Below, in pieces: positions 17,917 to 26,033 of a DNA stretch of 64,000 bases. Under the pieces are notes generated by a model, which worked only from the letters and a program-made list of their open reading frames with translations, was not told the origin of the DNA and did no database searches. Numbering within the stretch: position 1 is the first letter of the stretch; each line of letters starts with the position of its first letter. The translations under genes were made by a program, and so were the position numbers. Origin of the DNA: Synechococcus sp. HK05 (lineage in GTDB: Bacteria; Cyanobacteriota; Cyanobacteriia; PCC-6307; Cyanobiaceae); the NCBI RefSeq assembly GCF_019104765.1, contig NZ_JAHRXJ010000004.1, positions 372,001 to 436,000 of the forward strand. The letters are read 5' to 3'.

Positions 17917-19065
17917 GTGAGCGCAACCCACGCCCTGGCTTTCCTGATCGGCGGCGGCGCTGGAGCCGGCCTCGCCCTCTGGCTCAAACGCAAGCCACGC
18001 CTGAAACGTCGCAGCCGCCGAAGCCCCCTCGACCCACCCGACACCCAGCTGCGGGAGTGGATGGAGGAGATGCCGCAGGGATGGTTGCTGATCAACGGTG
18101 ACAACCGCATCGGCGGGCTCAATCCCCGCGCCGAATGGCTGCTCGAACTGGAGGATTCAGGCCTGGGGCTTCGGGGTGAACCGTTTGCGCTGCTTGATCC
18201 CTCCGATGAACTGCTCCACCTGGTGAACCTGGCCCGAGAGAAAGGGATGGCCCAGCGCAGCTCCTGGCCGTTGCGCAGCAGCAACCTGGATGTGCGGGTG
18301 ATGCCGGGCGACCACGGCTGGGTGGCCGTGGTTCTGCAGGGGCGCAACCCCCTGGAGAGCCAACTCGAACGCCAGGAGCAGTGGGTGAGCGATGTGGCCC
18401 ACGAATTGAAAACGCCCCTCACCGCCTTGCGCCTCGTGGGCGACAGCCTGGCCCTCAAAGCCGACGGTCGCCAGGCAGTGCTGGTGCAGCGCTTGCAACG
18501 GGAACTGGAGCGGCTGCAGGTGCTGGTGAGCGATCTGCTCGATCTCTCCCGACTCGACAACACACCCTTCACCGAATCCAACCCCCAGGCGGTGGTGGAT
18601 CCGGTGGCCTTGTTGCAGCAGGTGTGGAGCACCCTCGAGCCCATGGCTGGCGAACGCGGCGTGCAGCTAACGCTGAGCTCTGCCGCAGCCGATGGCACGG
18701 AAGGCAGCGTCCAGGCAGCCACCGATCCTGCCCGCTTCCACCAGGCCCTGCTCAACCTGCTGGATAACGCTCTGCGCTACAGCCCCGATCAGGCAGCGAT
18801 TGAAGTAGAGATCAGCACCCGCAACCGCTGGTGCATGGTGGCGGTACGCGACCACGGCCCCGGCCTGAGCGACACGGATCTTGAGCGCATGTTCCAGCGC
18901 TTCTACCGCGGCGACCCCTCCCGAGCCCGCTCTCCGCGCAGCGGCAGCGGGCTGGGCCTGGCGATCGTGCAGCAGATTGCCCTCTCCCAGGGGGGAATGG
19001 TGCGGGCCAGCAATCACCCCGATGGCGGCGCGTTGCTCGAACTGCTCGTGCCGCGCGCCGCCTGA
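17917..19065 (+). CDS. Sensor histidine kinase (SphS/PhoR-like)
   Basis: A 382-aa kinase with one N-terminal hydrophobic helix (residues about 5-23), a basic stretch, a PAS-like domain (about 45-145) and then the kinase core. The H-box is VAHELKTPLTALR, the N-box LLNLLDNALRY, the G1 box DHGPGLSD and the G2 box GSGLGLAIVQQI. No periplasmic sensor domain is present, as in SphS, where phosphate is sensed through the Pst complex and PhoU. It begins with GTG 3 bp after the regulator. Its target phosphate regulon is inferred from context. Confidence 0.84.
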   Translation: MSATHALAFLIGGGAGAGLALWLKRKPRLKRRSRRSPLDPPDTQLREWMEEMPQGWLLINGDNRIGGLNPRAEWLLELEDSGLGLRGEPFALLDPSDELLHLVNLAREKGMAQRSSWPLRSSNLDVRVMPGDHGWVAVVLQGRNPLESQLERQEQWVSDVAHELKTPLTALRLVGDSLALKADGRQAVLVQRLQRELERLQVLVSDLLDLSRLDNTPFTESNPQAVVDPVALLQQVWSTLEPMAGERGVQLTLSSAAADGTEGSVQAATDPARFHQALLNLLDNALRYSPDQAAIEVEISTRNRWCMVAVRDHGPGLSDTDLERMFQRFYRGDPSRARSPRSGSGLGLAIVQQIALSQGGMVRASNHPDGGALLELLVPRAA

Positions 19066-19069
19066 GTGA

Positions 19070-19690
19070 TCAACTGCGTGGCAGGTGGCTCACCACTAGC
19101 TGACGCTGGTCATCGAGCTGCAGCCAGCCCTCTTCCCGCAGCAGCCCCAGCACCCGGGTCACGGTGACGCGGGTGGTGCTCAGGGCATTGGCGATGTCCT
19201 GATGGGTGAGGCGCAGGTTGAGCAGCAGACCCTGCTCGCAGGGCTGACCGTAATCCTGGGCGAGCAGCTCCAGGAAGCCACGCACCCGCTCTTCGATGCG
19301 GCGCAGACCGAGCAGCGCAATCAGTGCTTCCGACTGACGCATGCGACTGGTCATCGCCTTCACCAGGGTGATGGCCAGATGGGGTGTGGACTCGATCTCG
19401 TCCATCGGCAGGCAAAGCAGATCGCTGTCGCCGATGGTGGTGGCCTCATAGAGATCAATGTTGGTGAGGGGTTCACCAAAGATCTCGTTGGGACCAGCCA
19501 AACCGAGCAGCAGGTCATCGCCCTGCTCGTTCATGCAGCTGAGCTTGACCATGCCGCGGGTCACCAGCCACACGTGATTGCGCAGCAGAGGAACCTTGCT
19601 ACCGGCTCCGAGATGCACCAGATCGCGGCGCTGATAAACCTCTTCGAGCGAACTGCGAAGACCTTGCTGACCGCTTGGTGTGTAAACCAT
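19070..19690 (-). CDS. Crp/Fnr-family transcription regulator (PtrA-like candidate)
   Basis: A 206-aa protein with an N-terminal cyclic-nucleotide-binding fold (about residues 20-120) and a C-terminal Crp-type helix-turn-helix: LTHQDIANALSTTRVTVTRVLGLLREEGW. It resembles NtcA and the PtrA regulator that accompanies phoB/phoR in marine picocyanobacteria; position opposite the SphS-like kinase (4-bp gap between stops) favours PtrA. Residues for cAMP binding are not obviously kept. An upstream start at 19735 would add 15 residues. Confidence 0.75.
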   Translation of the reverse strand: MVYTPSGQQGLRSSLEEVYQRRDLVHLGAGSKVPLLRNHVWLVTRGMVKLSCMNEQGDDLLLGLAGPNEIFGEPLTNIDLYEATTIGDSDLLCLPMDEIESTPHLAITLVKAMTSRMRQSEALIALLGLRRIEERVRGFLELLAQDYGQPCEQGLLLNLRLTHQDIANALSTTRVTVTRVLGLLREEGWLQLDDQRQLVVSHLPRS

Positions 19691-19779
19691 CGAGCTGTTG
19701 TGCCGACGGGACCCGCGGACTGTATGGAGCATCACCAGCCCTTGAGCAAAGCTCGGGTAGAGGCTGGGTTAAGGCTGGG

Positions 19780-20736
19780 TTAGCGGTTGAGCTGCAGTTT
19801 CAGCAAGCCCTGCCTGCCCGCCGCGGTGCGCAACTCAGCCGAGGCCGCCAGCCAGGCGGTCCAGGCCTGATCACGGGCCTCAAGGATCAGGCTGCAGAGG
19901 CTGGGCAGCGCGGCATCGGGCTGCTCCTCGAGCAGGCGTTCAAGCGTGAGCATCAGCACCCGCAGGTCTTGCAGCTCGCCCAGGGCGGCCTGCATCTGCT
20001 TGAGCTGCAGCAACCAAGGCTGATAAAGCTCCGGCGCCAAGGGGCTGAGATTGGCCAGGCCGTAGCGGGCACGTTTGATCCGGCGGCGCAATTGATGCAG
20101 CGCCAGGGCGCCATCCAGCTCATGGGGTCGCTCCACCCACCAACCGGGCAGCGTGAACAGGCCCGCCAGCACCACCTGCTGCAGCTCAGGGCACCAGGCC
20201 GCGATCGGCTCGGCACCCATGGGCGTGAGCACCGGCTCCCGCAGCCAGGCCTGCAGCCGCGCGAGGAGCTTGAGATAGCGGCGCCCCTTGAGGGTGTCGG
20301 TGGTGCTGGTGAAAGCCAGCTTGCGCTCGCGCTTCAGCTGCTTGAGCAGCTTGCGCAGGGGGGCTTGCTCCCGCTCGGGCAGCAACGGCAACCAGCGCTG
20401 CTGAAGCCGATCGCGCATCACATCGAGATCGCGGGCCAGCCCGAGATCGGAGCCGATGCGGGCCAGGCGCTGGGCACTCACCGCCTCGGGCAACTCCAGA
20501 GCCGGCTGGAATTGCTCCACCGTGCTGCGGATCTGGCGGCAGCACACCCGCAGTTGGTGCAGCGGCTCAGGGTCGCGGTCGGCGAGCACATCCAGTTGCA
20601 AGGCCACCAAACGGCGCGAACGCTGCTCCAGCAGCAACGCTGCGTAGGCGCCACAACTCTCACCGCCCGACAGCACAGCCTGATCCAGATCGCCCACAGC
20701 GTGGAGCCGCGAAAGGCTCACTCTGAACACAATCAA
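19780..20736 (-). CDS. CHAD-domain protein
   Basis: A 318-aa all-helical protein with two CHAD half repeats, each led by a basic His-containing helix: EPLHQLRVCCRQIRS (about residue 57) and ALHQLRRRIKRARY (about residue 215). CHAD domains bind polyphosphate through these conserved His, Arg and Lys residues and are found on polyphosphate granules. The gene is near the phosphate regulators and the window also holds ppk. The start is unclear: TTG at 20736, or GTG at 20730 or 20721; none has a clear ribosome binding site. Confidence 0.82.
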   Translation of the reverse strand: MIVFRVSLSRLHAVGDLDQAVLSGGESCGAYAALLLEQRSRRLVALQLDVLADRDPEPLHQLRVCCRQIRSTVEQFQPALELPEAVSAQRLARIGSDLGLARDLDVMRDRLQQRWLPLLPEREQAPLRKLLKQLKRERKLAFTSTTDTLKGRRYLKLLARLQAWLREPVLTPMGAEPIAAWCPELQQVVLAGLFTLPGWWVERPHELDGALALHQLRRRIKRARYGLANLSPLAPELYQPWLLQLKQMQAALGELQDLRVLMLTLERLLEEQPDAALPSLCSLILEARDQAWTAWLAASAELRTAAGRQGLLKLQLNR

Positions 20737-20737
20737 G

Positions 20738-20764
20738 AGGTTAAGGAGTTAAGGCATGGTTATG
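20738..20764. promoter_or_regulatory. Pho-box-like repeats between the CHAD gene and the 85-aa gene
   Basis: On the minus strand the segment holds CATAACCA, then 3 nt, then CTTAACTC, and CTTAACCT beginning 8 bp after that. These resemble the cyanobacterial Pho box unit PyTTAAPyPy; the first two have the expected 11-bp period, the third does not. The site lies just before the CHAD start and 52-78 bp before the GTG at 20816, so it fits the latter better. A weak candidate. Confidence 0.35.
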
Positions 20765-20815
20765 GCTTTGGGGTGAACACGAGCGCTGCTACGTTCCTGG
20801 GAAAAGCCTTCCTGC

Positions 20816-21073
20816 GTGAAGCTGTCCACACTGATTCGAGAACCGCTGGCAGAGGATCACGACGCCAGCACCACCTGCGTCGCCGATTCGCCATCCACAC
20901 ACCATCTGCTCTGCCTCAATCAGCAGGAGGCCTTAATGCTGTTTGGGTTACTGCAAGCCGCCTGCCGGCATGAAGCCACCCGGCGCACCCTGCTCAGCAG
21001 TGGCGACTATCAACAATTCCACCGTCAGCTCAGCCAGTCTCTGGCTGAAGGGCTCGCCAAACCTCAGAAATAG
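20816..21073 (+). CDS. Hypothetical protein, 85 aa
   Basis: A small protein starting at GTG, with a helical middle (LNQQEALMLFGLLQAACRHEATRRTLL). No family recognised. It is divergent from the CHAD gene and its last 10 bp overlap the convergent 61-aa gene. The amino-acid composition is protein-like, and the Pho-box-like repeats upstream would make it phosphate-responsive if they are real. Confidence 0.55.
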   Translation: MKLSTLIREPLAEDHDASTTCVADSPSTHHLLCLNQQEALMLFGLLQAACRHEATRRTLLSSGDYQQFHRQLSQSLAEGLAKPQK

Positions 21074-21249
21074 AGGCTGCTCGAGGAGCGGTCACGCTGC
21101 TGCAGTAGGGGTAACCAGCGCTCGCGCAGCTGTTCACGGCTCATCGACCATTCCTCCAGCGGCTGCTGCGCGGCAACCAGGCTCTGAAGCCAATCGCGAA
21201 AACGCTCCAGGCTCTGGAGATCGTCTTGTCGACCGGGCCGCTCAGACAC
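21064..21249 (-). CDS. Hypothetical protein, 61 aa
   Basis: A short helical protein (DLQSLERFRDWLQSLVAAQQPLEEW) starting at GTG, followed by a second charged helix. Unrecognised. Its start overlaps the end of the next upstream small gene by 8 bp, which suggests translational coupling and supports both being real. It ends convergently inside the last codons of the 85-aa gene. Confidence 0.5.
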   Translation of the reverse strand: MSERPGRQDDLQSLERFRDWLQSLVAAQQPLEEWSMSREQLRERWLPLLQQRDRSSSSLYF

Positions 21250-21502
21250 GGGGCTTCAAACCACTCTTCACCAGCGTAGGCGCAGTTCTGCCACTCATTC
21301 GGTGCAGATTCTGAAGATCGGAACGCGGCTGAGCGGGATCCAGCACGTGCAAGGCACCCAGGCAGAAAGCCTGAATCGCCATGCAACAGGCCACTGAAGG
21401 AAGCCAGTTCGGAAGCCAGTTCAAAACGCTCTGCATGAATAGGCTGGCTGTCGCCACCTGATTCGAATGGATTGGAGCGAGGTGGGCTGTGGCAGACAAC
21501 AC
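21242..21502 (-). CDS. Hypothetical protein, up to 86 aa
   Basis: A small frame with a hydrophobic middle (SVACCMAIQAFCLGALHVLD). A later start is possible. The only support is the 8-bp overlap with the downstream 61-aa gene and the lack of any other gene in the interval; I do not recognise a homologue. Treat as tentative. Confidence 0.35.
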   Translation of the reverse strand: MLSATAHLAPIHSNQVATASLFMQSVLNWLPNWLPSVACCMAIQAFCLGALHVLDPAQPRSDLQNLHRMSGRTAPTLVKSGLKPRV

Positions 21503-21579
21503 GGCCTGCCCGTATGGACGCTCACATCCAACGGTTCAAAGCAGCTGGCACCGTTGCCGATGGATGAACGAGCGCCCCT

Positions 21580-22698
21580 ATGCAAAGCCTCCCCCAACTG
21601 AGGCCGACGCCGGGCTCGCTCGATTCACGCCGACTGGAGGAGAGGCCGGGCCAGATGCCCAACAGCCTCTACCTGGCTGGGGGGCGCGCAGCCACCTGCA
21701 TGTCTGCCTTGGTGCTGTGGCCAGAGGGTCCGCAGCTCTGCCGGCTCAACAGCCACCAGCAAGTGCAGGATCTCTTGAGCCAACGGGTGCCGATCTGGCT
21801 GCGGATCACCGGCATGGGGCAACCGCACCTGATCCGCGAGGCGCTCGAGATCTGCCGGATCCCCTCAGCCTTCAGCCCGCTGGTGCTCGACACTCCACAA
21901 TCCACACGGGTGGATTCCATGGGCGATGTGATCGCGGTGGTGCTGCACCGGCTGCGCTTCTCCCGGGATCCCCTCAACCTGGTGAGTGATCAGGTGAGCA
22001 TGCTGCTCACCCACAACTGCCTGATTTCGATCGAGGAGGCACCGAGCGGTGAGCCCTTCGCCTCACTCACCGATTGGCTACTGCACAAAACGCCGATCGC
22101 AGCAGCCGAAGATCTCGACGATCTTCTCCACTACATGGTGGACAACATCCTCGATGGCATTTTTCCAATGCTCGAGCAGATGGCCAATCGGCTGGATGAT
22201 CTCGAGGAAGCGGCCCTGCGTGACCCGCGGCCGCGGGTGCTCACCCGCACCTACCAACTGAGAACCAACCTGCGGCGCATTCGCCAGCAATTGTGGCCTC
22301 TGCGCCATCAAATCCTGCTGTTTCTCCGCCAGAACCAACCGGTGATGGGACCCGATGGCCTGCAGGGATTTCAGGAAATGGCCCAGAACGTTGAGCAGAT
22401 TTTTGAGAGCTGTGAAATCCTTCGCCATCAGTGCGATGCGGTGACCGAAGCCCACATGGCCAGCACGGGCAATCGCATGAACCAGATCATGAAAACCCTC
22501 ACGATTGTGTCGACGATCTTTGCCCCGCTCACGTTCATCGCCGGCATCTATGGCATGAACTTCGACAACATGCCGGAGTTGCATTGGCGCTATGGCTATA
22601 TCGCTTCGCTGCTGCTCATGGGTGCCATCGCCACGATGCAGGCGATCTACCTATGGCGGCGCGGCTGGTTCGAGGATTGGACAGCGCCGCGGCGTTAA
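21580..22698 (+). CDS. corA: CorA-family divalent cation transporter
   Basis: CorA proteins are pentameric membrane channels for Mg2+ or Co2+ (ZntB relatives move Zn2+). The defining YGMNF motif (GMN) closes the first of two C-terminal membrane helices: LTFIAGIYGMNFDNMPEL, then GYIASLLLMGAIATMQAIYLWRRGW. The long helical cytoplasmic domain precedes it. At 372 aa the length is normal. The first ATG at 21580 gives about 25 unusual residues; the ATG at 21655 (MPNSLYLAGG) could be the true start. Metal specificity is not deducible. Confidence 0.88.
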   Translation: MQSLPQLRPTPGSLDSRRLEERPGQMPNSLYLAGGRAATCMSALVLWPEGPQLCRLNSHQQVQDLLSQRVPIWLRITGMGQPHLIREALEICRIPSAFSPLVLDTPQSTRVDSMGDVIAVVLHRLRFSRDPLNLVSDQVSMLLTHNCLISIEEAPSGEPFASLTDWLLHKTPIAAAEDLDDLLHYMVDNILDGIFPMLEQMANRLDDLEEAALRDPRPRVLTRTYQLRTNLRRIRQQLWPLRHQILLFLRQNQPVMGPDGLQGFQEMAQNVEQIFESCEILRHQCDAVTEAHMASTGNRMNQIMKTLTIVSTIFAPLTFIAGIYGMNFDNMPELHWRYGYIASLLLMGAIATMQAIYLWRRGWFEDWTAPRR

Positions 22699-22711
22699 GC
22701 GCCTCGAAGAA

Positions 22712-23080
22712 TCAGTGATCAAGCCCGCGCATCCGCCGCTCGAGGTTCGCCATCAGTTCGATCGCGAACAAGGGCGTTTCCTGCACAGCAAACAAAAATT
22801 GCTCACGGCCCATCTCGATCAATTCCGTGGCCTCAAGCGCCCGAGCCGTGCCATGGCGGCGATGCTGATCGCTCACCAACGCACCCACACCAACCACCTC
22901 ACCCGGCCCGAACTGCTCAAACCCATCCGCACTCCAACGCAGCTCGACCGAGCCGCTGATCACGCAGAAGATCGAGACTCCCGGCTCGCCTGCTTCGAAC
23001 AGCAGTTCACCCGGTGCCAGCGCACGCAAGGGCAAGCTGCTGGCCAGGGCCTGCATGGTGTGAAGCAGACCAGAGTTCAT
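22712..23080 (-). CDS. Single cyclic-nucleotide-binding-domain protein
   Basis: A 122-aa protein consisting of one CNB beta-barrel: LAPGELLFEAGEPGVSIFCVISGSVEL and GPGEVVGVGALVSDQHRRHGTARALEATELIEM. The usual phosphate-binding cassette (GExAL..R) is replaced by VGVGALVSDQHRRHGTA, so cyclic-nucleotide binding is doubtful. No DNA-binding domain is attached. It is convergent with corA (13-bp gap) and divergent from the RCK protein, whose activity it might tune; that link is inference. Confidence 0.72.
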   Translation of the reverse strand: MNSGLLHTMQALASSLPLRALAPGELLFEAGEPGVSIFCVISGSVELRWSADGFEQFGPGEVVGVGALVSDQHRRHGTARALEATELIEMGREQFLFAVQETPLFAIELMANLERRMRGLDH

Positions 23081-23185
23081 GCAAGGTGATGCACCTGGCA
23101 CCACCTTGCCGCGCTTTGATAAAGAGACGGTGAAGGACAGCCGCTGAGGCGGTTTCTACGGTGATGGCGGCGGGCTTGAGCCAGG

Positions 23186-25027
23186 GTGTCGATCGGCGAC
23201 GGGGCTGTTCTGATCTGCGGGCTCGGGGCGCTGGGGCAGGCCTGTTTGGAACGTCTGCTGCCCTTCGATGTGCCGCTGCGGGCCATTGACTTGCACAGCC
23301 CGCAATGGCGGCGCGCTGACTTAAGCCAGCGGATCAGCCTGGTGGTGCAAGGAGATATGCGCCAGGCCCAGGTGCTCGAGCGCGCAGGAATCCGCCGATG
23401 CCGATCGGTGTTGCTGCTCAGCGCTGACAGCCAGGTGAACCTGGAGGCCGCCCTGCAGGTGCGCCTGTTGAATCCGGATGCCGACGTCGTGGTGCGCTCC
23501 AGATCCGGCGAGCAATCCATCGGCCGTCTCCTGGAGCAACGGCTCCCGAAAGTGGCCGTTGTCGATCCCCTGGTGCTCACGGCTGGAGCCGTGGCCAGTG
23601 CGGTGCAGCCCCATGAGGGGTTGATCCAACTCGACAGCCACAGCGAAGGCGAAACCATCAGCGTGGTGAGCCGTGAAGAAGCAGCGACAGCCCTGGCCTG
23701 CAGGCCCGTGCGGCCGAATGCCGCGGGCCGATCCGATCTGTGGATCATCGTGCGCCAAGGGGGCAGCGCTGTGCAGCACTCCAAAGGTGCCAGCTGGTGG
23801 CAACTCCCAGGCCGGATCCGGCGATGGCGCCCCCCTTGGGGCTCCCTGGCGCGGCGCCCGATGCATTGGCTTGCACCGCTCGTTGTGGCGGCCATCGTGC
23901 TGGGTTTGGCGCTGTTCTCCGGGCAGGCGGGGGGATGGCAGCGATCGCTGTTGATCACCCTGGGGCTGCTGCAGGGTGAATTCGTCGACCCGGTGATGCT
24001 GCTCTCGCAGCGCAGCCTGTGGCAGCTGCTGGCTGGTCTGAGTTACGCCCTGCTCGGAACCCTGCTCACCTCGGCCTTGGTAGCCCTGATCCTCGAGCGC
24101 CTGCTGAGCGAACGGCTGGGCTTACGCCGCCGGGAACGGGTGAAGAGCGGGAGCCGGCAGGTGGTGATCGTGGATGGGCCAGAGGTGGTGGAACCGATTC
24201 GCACGCTGCTGGAGAGCGAACGCATCGGTGTTCAAACAGCCAGTCTCAGCGAGGGGATGAACGCCCTGGATCGTCAACTGGAGCGCCTGAACAACTGCCA
24301 GGTGGTGGGCATTGGCCTACTGAGCAACCACCTCCTGAACAACGTGCATGCGGCACTGGCCCTGCAGGAAAAGGATCCGGCCTGCAGGCTGGCGGTGCTC
24401 GCCCACGCCATGGAAGCCAGCGATCAACTGGGTCGCATGCTTGGCGGAATCACGGTGATCTCTGCGGTGGATCTGGCCGCTGATGCATTGGTGGCCACCG
24501 CCTTTGGTGAGCGTGTGGAGCGGGTGTTGCAGATCCAAGGCGTGAACCACCTGGTGGTGCGCTACAGGATTGAACCGGAGGATCAGCTCTGCGGGCTCAC
24601 GGTGGCGCGGGTGGAAAACGGCTACGGCATGACGGTGTTGCGTCACCAACGCCGCCAGCGTCCGCAGGCCCGGGCGATTCCGCCCCTCGATTGGTCGTTG
24701 TTGGCGGGGGATGCCATCACAGTGCTGGCCACCCTCGACAGCCTGCGGCGGGTGGAATGCGGTGAGCGCGAACCACCCCAGTGGTGTGTGGAGCTGCGCT
24801 GCAAGCCCCATCCCCATGAACGGTTTGTGGTGCAGCAGTGTCTCGCCCGCTATCTCGATCTGGCACCTGGGCAGGTGCAAGGCTGGCTCGACGGCCATTG
24901 GAAACGCAGCAAACCCCTGGACCGCGATCTCGCGGAGCTGATGCAACGCGACCTGCAACGCCTGCGTGTTCAGACGCGGATGTGCAGGGCCGATGCACCA
25001 ACCCAGCCTGAGGGCAGCAATGACTGA
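23186..25027 (+). CDS. RCK-membrane-RCK protein (TrkA-N domains)
   Basis: A 613-aa protein in an unusual order: an N-terminal TrkA-N/RCK Rossmann domain (VLICGLGALGQACLERLL, residues about 7-150), a linker, two or three membrane helices (about 232-310), then a second RCK region (RQVVIVDGPEVVEPIRTLL onward) with TrkA-C-like parts. RCK domains bind NAD(H), ATP or ions and gate potassium channels or transporters. No TVGYG-type selectivity filter is seen between the helices, so it is not a standard K+ channel. It starts with GTG and overlaps the following esterase gene by 8 bp, heading an operon with the phytase-like protein and PhoX. Confidence 0.75.
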   Translation: MSIGDGAVLICGLGALGQACLERLLPFDVPLRAIDLHSPQWRRADLSQRISLVVQGDMRQAQVLERAGIRRCRSVLLLSADSQVNLEAALQVRLLNPDADVVVRSRSGEQSIGRLLEQRLPKVAVVDPLVLTAGAVASAVQPHEGLIQLDSHSEGETISVVSREEAATALACRPVRPNAAGRSDLWIIVRQGGSAVQHSKGASWWQLPGRIRRWRPPWGSLARRPMHWLAPLVVAAIVLGLALFSGQAGGWQRSLLITLGLLQGEFVDPVMLLSQRSLWQLLAGLSYALLGTLLTSALVALILERLLSERLGLRRRERVKSGSRQVVIVDGPEVVEPIRTLLESERIGVQTASLSEGMNALDRQLERLNNCQVVGIGLLSNHLLNNVHAALALQEKDPACRLAVLAHAMEASDQLGRMLGGITVISAVDLAADALVATAFGERVERVLQIQGVNHLVVRYRIEPEDQLCGLTVARVENGYGMTVLRHQRRQRPQARAIPPLDWSLLAGDAITVLATLDSLRRVECGEREPPQWCVELRCKPHPHERFVVQQCLARYLDLAPGQVQGWLDGHWKRSKPLDRDLAELMQRDLQRLRVQTRMCRADAPTQPEGSND

Positions 25028-26033
25028 CTGGCTGCAGGCGTTGCTGTTGGGCCCTGGCTGGGGACTGGTGAGCCAGCTGCTTCCCTGCCCACTGAACGCG
25101 GGTTGGTCCGTTGAGCAAGATCTGGCCTTACCGGGGCCTGGTGGGGGGTACTCCGCGATCCAGATGGAACCCGGCCGGCAACGCTTCTGGCTGTTGAGCG
25201 ACCTGCCGGAGGGCGAGCTGAGCGCCTGGACGCTGCCAAGCGATGGCCGCCACCCTGACCGCGTGAGGAGCCTGCAGCTCCAGGTGCCGCCGTCTGTGAC
25301 CCAACAGCTGGATGGCGAGGGCCTTGTGATCGAAGGCGATCAGGCCTGGATCGCCACGGAAGGGCGACGCAGCCGTGAGCGGGCGCCACAGCTGCTCCGC
25401 GTGTCGCTCAGCAACGGAGAACTCCAAGCCGCCGTCGCGCTTCCACCGGCCTGGCAGCAAGGCCTGGCGAGCAACGCCGGTCCGGAATCGTTGGCCAGGC
25501 TGAGCCGCTCCAACGCCCCCCTAGCCCTGCTGATGGCCGCGGAACGGCCGCTCCTCCACGATCCTGCGGATCAGGTCCGCCTGCTGCGCTGGGCCTGGCC
25601 CGCCGGCCGCGATCCCAGGCGGGATCCCCCGCAGGCCCATGAACAGGGCGCCTTAGCTGCACCGGCAGGGGGCCAGTGGGGATTGACCGATCTACTGGTT
25701 CTGCATCCACCGAAGCCACATCCCCCACTGCTGCTCACCCTCTGGCGCCACTACGCCGATCCCTTGCAGTGGAGCAATCAGCTGCGCCTTTATCGACTAC
25801 CTGCACCACAACACCTTGAACAGCCCCTCCAGCAGTGGGATCTGCAGGCGAGCGGCTTGACTCCCGAAAACTGGGAGGGCCTCAGCCTTGGCCCCACGTT
25901 GTCGCCTGGACAACCGAGCTTGCTGCTGGTGAGCGACGACAATCGCAATCCCTTTCAAACCAGCCGGTTGGCACGCCTCAGCCCCCGTCATTCCAGCCAT
26001 TGCACACCAGAACTCCCTGGCAGCAGCCGCTGA
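25020..26033 (+). CDS. Phytase-like esterase (PF13449-type beta-propeller)
   Basis: A 337-aa protein with the pattern of the esterase-like activity of phytase family: GEGLVIEGDQAWIATEGRR and, near the end, ENWEGLSLGPTL followed by LLLVSDDNRNPFQTSRLARL. The family is a predicted beta-propeller phosphoesterase, usually periplasmic or secreted; here the N-terminus is only moderately hydrophobic and a signal peptide is unsure. The ATG at 25020 overlaps the upstream stop by 8 bp and the stop shares a base with the PhoX start. Substrate unproven. Confidence 0.72.
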   Translation: MTDWLQALLLGPGWGLVSQLLPCPLNAGWSVEQDLALPGPGGGYSAIQMEPGRQRFWLLSDLPEGELSAWTLPSDGRHPDRVRSLQLQVPPSVTQQLDGEGLVIEGDQAWIATEGRRSRERAPQLLRVSLSNGELQAAVALPPAWQQGLASNAGPESLARLSRSNAPLALLMAAERPLLHDPADQVRLLRWAWPAGRDPRRDPPQAHEQGALAAPAGGQWGLTDLLVLHPPKPHPPLLLTLWRHYADPLQWSNQLRLYRLPAPQHLEQPLQQWDLQASGLTPENWEGLSLGPTLSPGQPSLLLVSDDNRNPFQTSRLARLSPRHSSHCTPELPGSSR

